In this document: positions 46,301 through 54,787 of the stretch, one piece after another
Layout: each line of letters starts with the position of its first letter
How positions within the stretch are numbered: the stretch's first letter is position 1
Assembly: GCF_027579695.1 (NCBI RefSeq)
Contig: NC_083574.1
Span: forward strand, 57,348,059-57,412,058
From: Neoarius graeffei
Lineage: Eukaryota; Chordata; Actinopteri; Siluriformes; Ariidae
Reading direction: 5' to 3'
Length of the DNA stretch: 64,000 nucleotides
Program-made: the position numbers and the translations under genes
Notes under the pieces: generated by a model
Databases searched by the model: none
What the model was told of the DNA's origin: nothing
What the model saw: the letters and a program-made list of their open reading frames with translations, nothing else

Positions 46301-49300
46301 CAACCATTCACACCTACAGGCAATTTAAAGTAGCCAGTTAATCTAACCACATGTCTTTGGACTGTGGGGGAAACCAAAGCACCCAGAGGAAACCCATACA
46401 GACATGGGGAGAACCTGCCAACTCCACACAGAAAGACCCCTGTCAGCCATGAGGTTCGAACCCAAAACCTTCTCACTGTAAGGCAACAGTGCTAACCACT
46501 ACACCACCGTACCACTTGGTAAAGTGTTTACCACTTTATAATGTTGTCATTCCTTCTCACAACACTTAAATGCTGTTTAGGTGAAGACACCAAGTGATGA
46601 AGGCGTTTTAGGTGTTATTTTGTCCATTTTGTCCCATTCTTCCTGCAAACAGGTCTTAAGATGTACAGCAGTACAGGGTCATTGTTGTCATATTTTTCAT
46701 TTCAAAATTTGCCACACATTCTCTATTGGGGACAGAGGGGACAGGCACCCTCTTCTTCCACAGACATGCCTTTGTAATGTGTGCAGAATGTGGTTTTGCA
46801 TTGTCTTGAAATATCCCTGGAAAAGATGTTGTCTCAAAGATAGCATATGTTGCTCCAAAATCCAAAATGTTAATGTACTTTTATGGATTAATGCTGCCAT
46901 CACAGAAGTGCCAAGGGCACTGACACAACCCTGTTGTGACAGACCCTGTATTTTAAACTTGTTGCTGGTAAAAGTCTTAATGGTCCTTTTTGTCTTTGGT
47001 CTGGAGCACACAGCATCCATTTTTTCCAAAAAAAGCCCTGGAATATTCATTTGTCTGACCACAATCCACATTTCCTTTCTGTGATGGTCCATCCCAGATG
47101 CCTCTGAGCCCAGAAAAGTCGACAATACTTTTTTACACAGTTAACATAATGCTTCCTTTTTGCACAGTAAAGTTTTAACTGGCATTTGTGGATGTAACTC
47201 TGTATTCTAGTGCTTGACAAAGGTTTGCCAAAGTAATCCTGAGTCCATGTGGTTATATCAGCTGTAGATGAATGTCGGTTCTTGATACAGTGCTATCTGA
47301 GTGATTGGAAATCACAGGTGTTCAGTTTAGGTTTGCACCTTTGCTGTTTATTATCCAAACTTCCTCCCGATTCCTTGAATCATTTAATGATATTATGCAC
47401 CATATAGTGTGAAATATAAACTTCTTGTTTATAAATACCTTGAGACCTCAAGAACGGCATAGGAATAGTTTTAAGCATTAATAATACATCTAATATAGTA
47501 ATTTTTATGATTAAAATGATTCATATAGGTAGCGGCTTGAATGAATGACCTTGACATCTGTGACATCACAGCAGGAAGGCTATCGGTCTCATTGTCATTT
47601 TGGCTATATTAAAACACAGAGCTAACTGCAACTTCGAGCCTCCATTTTGAGCTAATTTATTGCCATGCCACGTAGATGTGTTGCTGGCAGGTGCAGCAAC
47701 ATGACAGAAGGTGGATTTATGTTGCATTCATGATCCAAGAATGTTCAAACTGCAAAGATTTGGATGCATTTTGCGAGAAATTCATGGATTGGGCACCTAC
47801 GAAGTGGTCTCTCCTCTGCTCTGCACATTCTACTGAGGACTCGTATGAAACCTCTGATCTATTGAGGAGTGTTGGCTATAAGCCCGTATTGAAAGAGGGT
47901 GCAGTACCAACAATTAAAGGAAAAGAAAACTACAAGAAAAGGAAAGTAAGTTCAGTTGCGCCAGTTCTCTCGGAGTGTGAACCGAGCAGTAATGGCGGAG
48001 TACTCAGTATGGAGAAAATGGAGAATGAGTTTAATGTGAACTTTCCATATCATCCCAACTTTTCTGATTTGGGGTTGTAAATACCCAGTTTCCTAAGGTG
48101 CTTGAATTAGCTTTTCAATACGTCTATATTTTGGGATAGAAACTTTAATTAAACACCTCATCACAATCTTTGTGTGCAGTATGCAAGAAGTACCTCGAAA
48201 TTCACCATGAACAAAGGGAGCGCCTCTATGAAGTGGAACCTCCTGGGAATTGGAGTCAGAGACGCAATGTGTGGTTGAGCATACTAGTCCAGCACTGGCC
48301 AGCAAACAGTGAGCATGCTCTGATGGTGGTGGTGTGATTCAGTAGTTGAACATTTTCCAATAACAGCACATCCCAGAGTCTTTTATTCCTAATATACCAC
48401 AACAATTTGCCCATCGTTACAATTTTTTTTATTAATGAATGATACAACATACTTTTAATCCATTTATAATTACATTAACTGTTGTGGAATCTCTACAAAA
48501 TGAGCTAGGTTTTATTATAGTTACTTATTACATTCTAATAACTATAAACAACAATAAACATATAATTAAAAAGTGCAGATTGGCTTGGAGTTGTCTTCAT
48601 CAATGTTAAATAAACATCTGCTTACAGAAAGCTCCACCATATTTTTTATTCTACATTTTTACATTGCTATATAAATGATAACATATCATAGTGAGTGTAT
48701 TAATATAAAGTTGTGATTTGCCTTGTTGCTGGTATTACTGCCAAGGCTGCTGTCATAGGGAATTAATCAACACTGGAAAATTCAAAAGCTGAGGAGCCTT
48801 TTGTCTGTTTATTTTAAAATGTCTAAAAAGATCTGTGTTTAAAAGTTTTCTTTTCCCCCATGTGAATTAAACAAAGTTTTGCTGTTATTGTTTTGTTTTT
48901 TTTTTTACCTCGGCTATATTGTTATGGTTTTTGTAGGTACGATTTCAGATGAGAGTCCACACATCACACAAGCCACTGACAAACAGCTCACAGACAATAC
49001 AGGGAAGGTGAGGTTTTAAAATTCATGTTTATATTAATTTATCGTGGCTTACTGAAAGTCCATGGTGAATGAACATGTGGTGCCTTCTCACATTGTCAGG
49101 TGATTTCTATTGTGATTGCTCTACCACCACATGAAATGATCATGTACTACAAGCTAAACTACAAGAAAAACAAAACAAAACTTAAAAGTGCTCTGGAATT
49201 GATCATTCAAACCCAATTAATCTAGAATAGTTTCATCATTAACCATTTGCTATAGACTCAAAAATTCTAAAATCAGTCTTCATTCTTTTCCAGATGAGTA

Positions 49301-49413
49301 TACCAAGACTCGCAGGCATGGAACCAAGTAGGCACCAGAGACAATGTGTAGAGAAGCGACCAACTGACCAGACTGGGACACCACAGAAATGTAAAAAAGC
49401 CAAGATGTCCTAG
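37160..49413 (+). CDS. fam169b: FAM169B-like protein gene, eight coding exons
   Basis: Exons: 37160-37278, 37354-37456, 37563-37648, 37790-37964, 44196-44378, 48180-48308, 48937-49007, 49294-49413. All have GT donors and AG acceptors and phases agree throughout. The product is about 328 residues if the start is an ATG split by the first intron (A|TG before AATTCC). The N-terminal PVDL, the RLPNG and LRLFG blocks, KWWPISDV, GEAVGFYTVK, YLLPVLDTVFV and EVEPPGNWSQR match the FAM169 family and fit FAM169B best. VFVRSHWRRNGLAMQMLQDF resembles motif A of GNAT acetyltransferases, so an acyl-CoA binding role is possible but unproven. FAM169A is a lamin-associated nuclear protein; the role of FAM169B is not established. 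No frame-breaking change was seen. Confidence 0.85.
38346..38828 (-). mobile_element. 5'-truncated non-LTR retrotransposon (RTE-like) 3' end
   Basis: Flanked by a perfect 12 bp TSD CCCTTTGTAAAT (38334-38345, 38829-38840). The minus strand encodes RIQAAEMSFLRRVAGRSLRD, LRWLGHLFRMPPGRLPGEVF and GRRPRGRPRTRWRDYVSRLA, the C-terminal domain found after RT in RTE-like fish LINEs. It ends GGATAAGCGGAAGAAG and (ACGAG)n. The tail resembles that of the main SINE. It lies in FAM169B-like intron 4. Confidence 0.85.
39052..39744 (+). mobile_element. PIF/Harbinger-like MITE, copy H2
   Basis: Perfect TTA TSD (39049-39051, 39745-39747). Same TIRs as H1, with the 42-codon ORF at 39302-39430. Confidence 0.85.
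40059..40743 (-). mobile_element. PIF/Harbinger-like MITE, copy H3, inside SINE
   Basis: Reverse-orientation copy with TAC/TAT flanks (40056-40058, 40744-40746). The SINE consensus has TAT here. The internal ORF is extended to 102 codons (40185-40493) by small indels relative to H1 and H2. Confidence 0.85.
40804..41847 (-). mobile_element. TA-flanked element A (ISL2EU-like) with YqaJ-family first exon
   Basis: TIRs TTGAGGTATTTCAC at both ends, flanked by TA. The left part holds a ~280 bp palindrome (about 40880-41160, centre GCCGGCCGGCCGGC region). The right part encodes a first exon on the minus strand. TA TSD plus a YqaJ-associated gene points to ISL2EU elements of the PIF/Harbinger group, from memory of that classification. 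No transposase in this copy. Confidence 0.7.
41380..41727 (-). CDS. First exon of YqaJ/SWIM-associated protein (element A)
   Basis: The ATG at 41727 gives MQKTPSLSSDVGHLQGEQRE, then RYLQKLRLAGLENDVYLLPP, LPDFGPHDLYTYVVKNPSPY and LKAYKSLDTYRYFVSGWV, ending ITAK at a GTTTGT donor. The pattern (ERYLQKL, DxYxLP, LPD...DLYxYxVxxPSxYT...LKAYKSL.AYxYFVSGWV) is the N-terminal domain of fish proteins that later carry a SWIM-type zinc finger and a YqaJ exonuclease domain. Those later domains are absent here. An upstream in-frame extension reaches into the TIR. Confidence 0.65.
41850..42925 (-). mobile_element. TA-flanked element B with disrupted YqaJ-family exon
   Basis: TIRs GACCCCTTTCAC with TGACGTCA next to them, TA on both sides. 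Both outer parts are nearly identical to element C. The middle (about 42260-42597) is replaced by unrelated sequence holding a ~60 bp direct repeat (TTCTCATGTGTTTGGAGATCC twice) and a C10 run. Confidence 0.7.
42598..42810 (-). pseudogene. Broken first exon of YqaJ/SWIM-associated protein (element B)
   Basis: MDDNSGYVSTLPAAERARYV then EKLAVIDGFDPYDKT and YPDIVNYLLFTPSAYT. It departs from the element C copy after SAYT, where the replaced segment begins, so the LKAYKGL half and the donor are lost. Confidence 0.65.
42928..43971 (-). mobile_element. TA-flanked element C with YqaJ-family first exon
   Basis: TIRs TAGAGGGATTTCAC (left) and TAGAGGGCTACCGCATGACG (right, reversed), TA on both sides. 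Contains an (AAT)n run near 43302-43336. It adjoins element B with a single shared TA. Confidence 0.7.
43530..43856 (-). CDS. First exon of YqaJ/SWIM-associated protein (element C)
   Basis: Same start as element B (MDDNSGYVSTLPAAERARYV) and a complete exon: VCYADIVNYLLFTPSAYTAD, LKAYKGLQAYNYVVSGLVRD and IVMAK at a GTAATC donor. Two copies with one conserved reading frame suggest the exon was functional in the parent element. No downstream exons are present between it and the left TIR. Confidence 0.68.
44196..44378 (+). CDS. fam169b: FAM169B-like exon 5 (GNAT-like motif)
   Basis: Acceptor TTCTTGTTCTTGAAG and donor GTAAGA. Encodes SLCNGCTGQCYLLPVLDTVF and VRSHWRRNGLAMQMLQDFCK, then ISYPISPSMYG. 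It follows a 6.2 kb intron filled by transposons. Confidence 0.9.
44379..45064. other. FAM169B-like intron 5, first part; nothing recognised
   Basis: About 690 bp without a recognised repeat or exon. The 88-codon minus-strand ORF here has no family resemblance. Confidence 0.5.
45065..45375 (-). mobile_element. Older SINE copy
   Basis: Reverse-orientation main SINE with deletions, tail CCATCCATCCATT at left and head CACTACACCACC at right. Confidence 0.85.
46295..46515 (-). mobile_element. SINE fragment (head half) inside Tc1
   Basis: Reverse SINE head with substitutions (GAGGTTCGAACCCAAAACC, CACTACACCACC). Confidence 0.75.
47432..48035 (+). pseudogene. THAP-domain element fragment
   Basis: Matches 59400-60140 reversed. 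The MPRRCVAGRCSN start at 47664 is followed by a frameshift. The other frame (47676-48080) keeps KWSLLCSAHSTEDSYE, VGYKPVLKEGAVPTIK and the linker. The C2CH histidine region is partly changed (HS for HF). Both TTAA ends are missing. Confidence 0.75.
48180..49413 (+). CDS. fam169b: FAM169B-like exons 6-8 and stop
   Basis: Exon 6 encodes KKYLEIHHEQRERLYEVEPP GNWSQRRNVWL. The GTGAGC donor at 48309 keeps phase with exon 7; reading through would instead end at TGA 48335-48337. Exon 7 is DESPHITQATDKQLTDNTGK. Exon 8 is basic near its end (CVEKRPTDQTGTPQKCKKAK) and stops at TAG 49411-49413. The Lys-rich tail could be a nuclear localisation signal. Confidence 0.8.
48309..48936. other. FAM169B-like intron 6; nothing recognised
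   Basis: AT-rich intron sequence without a recognised repeat. Confidence 0.55.
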
Positions 49414-50450
49414 TAAATTTTTTTCTACTGAATGGGTCTAAATATTGCAGGCCTACAAACAAGCTGTACTTTGTGACTGTTACATCAGTCTCAGAGATTT
49501 GTAGTTGCAATACAGCATGAAACTGAACCATCTGTGATGCTGAAAGAACATAGCATAAAAATGACTTACATTTTGAAGGTCTTGAAAATTAATGCCTTAT
49601 TCACTGTAAGCATGAATAGAACTCATAACTGTCTTAATGTGATACAGAATTGACTGGTTAAACAGTGTCCAAGAATGTAAATCAAAAAAGTAACAAAATT
49701 TAAAAACTAAATTAAAAACCTTTGAGGTATTCAGTATTCCCTAAGTCTGGTGTTCTAATGAAGATCAATGCAGTGTGTATTTTTAGCTACTATTAGCTTT
49801 TGAGTGAATCCTCTTTTTATACTTTATGTTAATTTTCCCCCACTTGCCTTATAGGACACCAGGAAAGAAAAGCCAGTCACCAGTTACAGAAATAGTAAAG
49901 TAATTTGTAAAGAACAACAATGTTCAAACTCTAATTCAAACAAAGTTACATCTAGATTTAACAGCAGTAATGGGTCTTGAAGATCACTGACAGGTGCATG
50001 GCATTATAATACTGAATGATTATCAAATTTAAACTACTTTAAACTCGGTAACCATATTAGCTAGTTGTCAGCTACAGCTGTCAGTTAATGTAGCTTTTAT
50101 CTGTTACAGAAGTGTCATTTGGAAAACACTCTTAAACAAACAAACAAACAAAGTTGATGGAGAAAGAATAAAACATCTGACTTTTATTTTATGCTTCCTT
50201 TTCTACATCTGGAAGTGTTTTCCTTTTGAGTAAGGAAGCTTTCAAACCACCCACTTGCTTCTAAGTGTTCAAGATGTTACGTATAATCTCTCTGGTGAAG
50301 CTGATTCAATACTGTTACCAAAAATAAATAAATAAATAAATAAATAAATAAAGCCCCCAATGTTTTTATAAATCTACATTCAGGCTTGACACTCAAATCC
50401 CAGATTTGTTCAGCTGAAAACAATGGATAATACTGGTTATTCTCCACATA
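49414..50450 (+). other. Probable FAM169B-like 3' UTR and downstream sequence
   Basis: No other coding signal. AATAAA at 50167-50172 is a possible poly(A) signal, with an ATTAAA near 49712 as an alternative. An (AAAT)n run is at about 50319-50351. Confidence 0.4.
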
Positions 50451-50485
50451 TAAAGTACATATTGTTTGAGTATATCTCAATATCA

Positions 50486-50640
50486 GTTCAATATCTGGTA
50501 GACTGGGAGGGCTATGGCCCTGAGGAATGCTGTTGGGTCCCCGCCTGGGACATTTTAGATAAAGGACTTTGTCAGGACTTCCATTCGGCCCATCTGGATC
50601 GCCCTGGAAACGTCAGGAGACGCTCCTGGGGGGGGGGGGG
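50486..50640 (+). pseudogene. Chromodomain fragment of gypsy-type pol, plus strand
   Basis: Encodes [40 protein letters not shown], a chromodomain C-terminal to integrase in chromoviruses. It is followed by a run of about 21 G (50628-50648) acting as a polypurine tract and then an LTR start. Integrase core is missing. Confidence 0.82.
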
Positions 50641-50651
50641 GGGGGGGGTCC

Positions 50652-50872
50652 TGTTAGGACTGGGACTGTTTTGGCCTCTAGAGGCCGCTGTTATGTTTAT
50701 CTTGTCATGTTTGTTTTGGCCTCTAGAGGCCGCCACTGTGTTTTGTGTTTGTCTTGATTGCTTGTTTCCTGCCCCGCCCTGTTCCTTAATTAGTTTGTGT
50801 ATAAATACCCCTCTGTTTGTTCCCTTGTCACGGAGGCTTTATGCTATGTTGTCTAGTGCTAGTTTCCTCTGT
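50652..50872 (+). repeat. Partial 3' LTR of chromodomain gypsy element
   Basis: TGTTAGGACTGGGACTG start, TATAAATA box, and 221 bp matching the LTR at 54233-54787 in opposite orientation with about four differences. Ends abruptly at TTTCCTCTGT. Confidence 0.85.
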
Positions 50873-50875
50873 AAT

Positions 50876-50968
50876 ATGTGGTTGGTTGAAGAGAGCAACT
50901 GGACTTGCTTGACGATTCTTGAAAACGTTTCGCCTCTCCTCCGAAAGGCATCCTCAGTTTTGTCTGAC
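50876..50968. repeat. Short interspersed repeat at retroelement junction
   Basis: Contains AACTGGACTTGCTTGACG, GAAAACGTTTCGCCTCTC and CATCCTCAGTTTTGTCTGAC, a sequence common in fish and possibly from a Penelope-like element. It lies between the two oppositely oriented gypsy parts. Confidence 0.4.
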
Positions 50969-50984
50969 TACTAGGGAGTATCTG

Positions 50985-52604
50985 GACGTGGACTATCTGC
51001 CACATGGGACCAGGGATGCCTGGGAATGGTCAGAGGATGCAGGAGACCCTGGGGATGCTGTCGTGGGTTCTTGCTTCTGGTGCACACTTCGCAGGAAAGG
51101 ACGAATGACCTTACTTCCTTCTCCATGCTAGGCCACCAGAAGCGTCTTCTCAAAAAGTCCAGGGTCCTTCGAGCTCCCGGGTGGGCGGTGAGAGGGGACA
51201 AATGACCCCACTGGAGAAGCTTGGCCCGGGCTTGATGTGGGAAGTACAAGAGGCCCGGTGGCCCCGTCCCAGGACCGGGGTCCTGGCGTTGGGCTCGTCG
51301 GACGTCCTCCTCAATACCCCAGCGGACAGGGGCCACAATCCGGGACACAGGGATAATAGGACCAACTTCGCTCTCCCTGTTGGTGGGAGCGAACAGCCTA
51401 GAAAGCGCGTCAGGTTTGGTATTTTTGGAGCCGGGGCGGTATGATAGGGTCAAGTCAAACCAACTGAAAAATAAGGCCCACCTAGCCTGTCGTGGATTGA
51501 GTCTCTTTGCTTGTTGGAGGTACTCCAGGTTCGTTTGTGGTCCGTCCAGACCAAAAATGGGTGTTGCGCTCCCTCCAGCCAGTGCCTCCACTCCTCAAGG
51601 GCCAGTTTAACTGCTAGCAGTTCTCTATCCCCCACGTCATACCGGGACTCCGCAGAACTCAGGCGGTGGGAGAAGTATGCGCAGGGGTGCAACCTTCCTT
51701 CCGAGCGTTGAGAGAGGACCGCGCCGACGCCACTGTCCAAGGCGTCCACCTTGACAATGAAGGGTTGCGAAGGGTCCGGGAGGACCAGAATGGGTGCCGT
51801 GCAGAAGCGGTGCTTGAGGTCTTTGAACGCCTTTTCCGCCTGAGGAGACCAGACATATGATCCACCTGTCCCTTTGGTGAGGTCCGGTATGGGCGCTGCT
51901 ACAGAACTAAAGTTCCTGATGAACTTGCGGTAGAAGTTAGCAAATCCTAAGAACCGCTGAACCTCTTTGACAGACTTGGGGGTGGGCCAGTCCCGGACGG
52001 CCAGGGTCTTGGCTGGATCCATCTGGAGTTGGCCTGTCCGTACAATAAAACCCAGAAAGGAGACCTCGGGAACATGAAATTCGCATTTCTGGGCCTTAGC
52101 AAACAGATTGTTCTGTAGCAGCCTCTGGAGAACCAGGCGGACATGGTGGCGGTGCTCCTGCACGGTCTTGGAAAAGATTAGGATGTCGTCGAGGTAGACA
52201 AAAACGTACAGGTTAATCATGTCCCTCAAGATGTCGTTGATTAGGTCCTGAAAAACAGCTGGTGTGTTGGTGAGTCCGAAGGGCATCACCTGGTACTCGT
52301 AGTGCCCTGATGGGGTGTTAAAGGCGGTCTTCCACTCGTCTCCTTGTCGGATACGGACGAGGTGGTATGTGTTCCGTAAGTCCAACTTGGTGAAGACGGT
52401 GGCGCCTTGGAGCAGGTCGAATGCTGTGGACATCAGCGGAAGGGGATAGCGGTTGCGCACGGTGATCTTGTTCAGGCCCCGATAGTCAATACACGGTTGG
52501 AGCCCCCCATCCTTCTTGCTGACAAAGAAGAAGCCAGCACCAGCAGGTGAAGTGGAGGGTCGAATGAACCCAGAGACCAAGGCTTCCTTGATGTATTCCT
52601 CCAT
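50985..52604 (-). pseudogene. Gypsy RT, RNase H and integrase N-terminus
   Basis: [71 protein letters not shown] (catalytic YLDD) and [16 protein letters not shown]. RNase [33 protein letters not shown] and VWTDHK. A frameshift near 51470-51480 separates this from SKNTKPDALSRLF and the integrase zinc-binding region (HPGARRTLDFLRRRFWWPSM and CEVCTRSKNPRQ). The frame ends just where the integrase core would begin (PWSHV). Confidence 0.9.
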
Positions 52605-52637
52605 GGCCTTGCGTTCTGGCTGAGAGAGGAAGAACAG

Positions 52638-53333
52638 TCAGCCCCGAGGAGGAGTAGTCCCAGGGAGCAAGTCGATGGCACAGTCGTAGGCGCGGTGCGG
52701 AGAAAGAATGGCGGCCCTGCTCTTGCTAAAAACCTCTTTTAGATCCCAGTACTCTGTGGGAACTTGAGATAACTCGGTGAGATCAGGAGGCTCGGCAGGA
52801 GACACAGGAGAGCTAGAGAGCAGACAAGAGGCATGGCATGCAGGACCCCATTCCACAACCTGGCTTGTTACCCAGTCTATGCGAGGGTTGTGGCGAGTAA
52901 GCCAAGGAAGGCCTAGAATCACGGGGAACTCTGGTGAATGAATAAGATGCAGGGATATCTCTTCCTTGTGACCTTGAGACTGGAGAAAGACTGGAGAAGT
53001 AACTTGGGTGACTCTTCCATCACCTAAAGCTTGGCCATCCAGGGCAGACACAGACAGTGGGACTTCAAGAGGCGCAGTCGGGACATTGATACTTTGGGCA
53101 AAGTGGATATCCATAAAGTTTCCAGCCACCCCGGAGTCTAACAAGGCCTGGCAAGAGTGGACGGACTCACCCCAGGAGATGGAAACCGGGATGTAGATAC
53201 CTTGGCCAGGAAGTCCGGGAGAAAGGGTAGGCCCTGTCACAACCCTCCCTCGGCTGGACGGGGCGGTCCTTTTCCCGAGAGCTCGGGACATGATGCTCGG
53301 AAGTGACCAGGCTTGCCACAGTAGATGCAGCAC
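52638..53333 (-). pseudogene. Gypsy protease region
   Basis: Contains [20 protein letters not shown] (active-site DSG), [19 protein letters not shown] and the acidic leader before RT ([20 protein letters not shown]). In a frame different from the RT frame. Confidence 0.87.
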
Positions 53334-54219
53334 TTGTCCCTCCTTCTGCGCTCCCTCTCAGATGCGGAGAGGCGAGTACAGCCCACTTGCATGGATTCTG
53401 GACAGTCACTGGAGGAGGAAGACGGGCTCCATGTTGAGGCAGTGAGGCCGGGGAGACTCAGGACTTGGCGGCGTTCTCTAATCCTGTTGTCCAGACGAAT
53501 GGCATGAGAAATCAGTGTTTCAAGGTCACTTGGGCATCCGATAGAGGCCAGACCATCTTTGATGAGGTCAGACAGACCATGGTGAAAGGCTGAAACCAGG
53601 GCAGTCTCGTTCCATCCACTTACTGCTGCGAGCGTCCGGAACGAGATGGCGTAGTCTGCGACGCTTCCTCCTTGCCGGATGGACATGAGCTTTCTGGCTG
53701 CATCTTTGCTGATGTCTGCTTGATCGAAGACACGACGCATCTCCTCCGTAAACAGCTAGAAATCAGAGCACTCGGGTCCCTGTCTCTGCCAGATGGCTGT
53801 TGCCCAAGCTCGTGCCTTACCAGCTAACAAGGTTATCACAAAGGCAATCTTGCGGTGATCCGTAGTGTAGGTGGTAGGCTAGAGGTGAGTTGGCACTGGG
53901 TAAGGAACTCCCAACACTCACTGTGCTTGCCGTCATACCTCTGTGGTGCAGGAAGGCTGGGTTCGCGAGGTGAAGGAGGCAGCATGGCAGGAGGAACTGG
54001 AGCAGGATCAGGCGCAGGAGATGGGGGCAGAGAAGTCAGCTGTGCCAGGATTTTCCCAATTTGCTGAAGCAGTACCTCGTGGCGAGCAAGGGTCTCACGT
54101 TGGCTTGCAAGAGTCCGTCCATGAGTGTCCATGGTGGATCCGAGGCGTGTTAACACAGCCATCATTCCCTAAAGGTTAACCGGGTAGACAGTTGAAGAAG
54201 CCTCTGCTGAGTCGGTCAT
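53237..54219 (-). pseudogene. Gypsy gag with CCHC knuckle
   Basis: Gag would start at the ATG at 54219, only 13 bases inside the LTR. A coiled-coil-like N-terminus (LASQRETLARHEVLLQQIG) leads to a proline-rich linker and capsid (ERYDG-type QRYDGKHSECWEFLTQCQL). After a frameshift near 53850 it continues MRRVFDQADISKDAARKLMS, YAISFRTLAAVSGWNETALV and [17 protein letters not shown]. An in-frame stop lies just after the start region and another before MRRVF. Confidence 0.85.
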
Positions 54220-54220
54220 G

Positions 54221-54231
54221 ACGGAGTCTTT
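54221..54231 (-). other. Candidate self-priming PBS of gypsy element
   Basis: One base past the LTR end, the minus strand reads AAAGACTCCGT. This is the exact complement of ACGGAGTCTTT, the predicted first 11 bases of the element's transcript (54609-54599), 30 bases from the TATAAATA box. This is the layout of Tf1/sushi-type self-primed elements. No tRNA-complementary site is visible. Confidence 0.7.
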
Positions 54232-54232
54232 C

Positions 54233-54787
54233 TGTTAGGGTTTTGCTGGGATTCGAACCCGGGTCGCTGGTGTGATAATCCAGCAAACCCCCACTAGGCC
54301 ACCAGGAGGATGACTCAAGTGCAGAGGCGTGAGGCGTAGGTAGAGTATCAAAAAACAGTTTATTTACAATATATACAATCCGATGGAAAAAACAAAAAGA
54401 AAATCCAAAAGCTCAGAAGATGACCAAAAATAAAAATATCCAAAGGTTCAAAGTCCCAAAAAACAAAAGGAAAGGCAAAAATGCAGAACGCTCAGAAGAT
54501 CAAAAATACAAAGTCCAAAGAAAGCAAAAACATCAAAAACACAAGGGCACAGACAAGATACGTGGGACAGAGGAAACTAGCACTAGGCAACATAGCATAA
54601 AGACTCCGTGACAAGGGAACAAACAGAGGGGTATTTATACACAAACTAATTAAGGAACAGGGTGGGGCAGGAAACAGGCAATCAAGACAAACACAAAACA
54701 CAGTGGCGGCCTCTAGAGGCCAAAACAAACATGACAAGATAAACATAACAGCGGCCTCTAGAGGCCAAAACAGTCCCAGTCCTAACA
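54233..54787 (-). repeat. 5' LTR of chromodomain gypsy element
   Basis: 555 bp, TGTTAGG...CCTAACA on the minus strand. U3 has duplicated GGCCTCTAGAGGCC palindromes and TATAAATA (54639-54632). The predicted RNA start is 54609. The last 60 bases include a tRNA-like segment with box A (TGGCCTAGTGG) and box B (GGTTCGAATCC). Confidence 0.82.

Larger units (their letters stand above)
45950..48080 (-). mobile_element. Decayed Tc1/mariner transposon with SINE and THAP-element insertions
   Basis: The left end (near 45955) and the ACATTTCAAAAAAGTTGGAACAG block match the family ending CCCAACTTTTCTGATTTGGG GTTGTA at 48080. The minus strand has traces of the 29618 transposase (DNAKPHSAHITKA, LSPIENVWQILK) with many breaks. 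A SINE fragment sits at 46295-46515 and a THAP-element fragment at 47432-48035. Confidence 0.7.
50971..54787 (-). mobile_element. Chromodomain gypsy retrotransposon, 5' LTR to integrase start
   Basis: Minus strand, in order: 5' LTR (54233-54787), gag, protease, RT, RNase H, and integrase zinc-binding region ending near 50985. This is the normal Ty3/gypsy order, unlike the Gmr1-like element. The rest of integrase is lost and the chromodomain and 3' LTR lie beyond in the opposite orientation. Confidence 0.88.

Noticed and set aside
46581-47084. 167-codon plus-strand ORF
   Set aside because: Antisense of a decayed Tc1 transposase.
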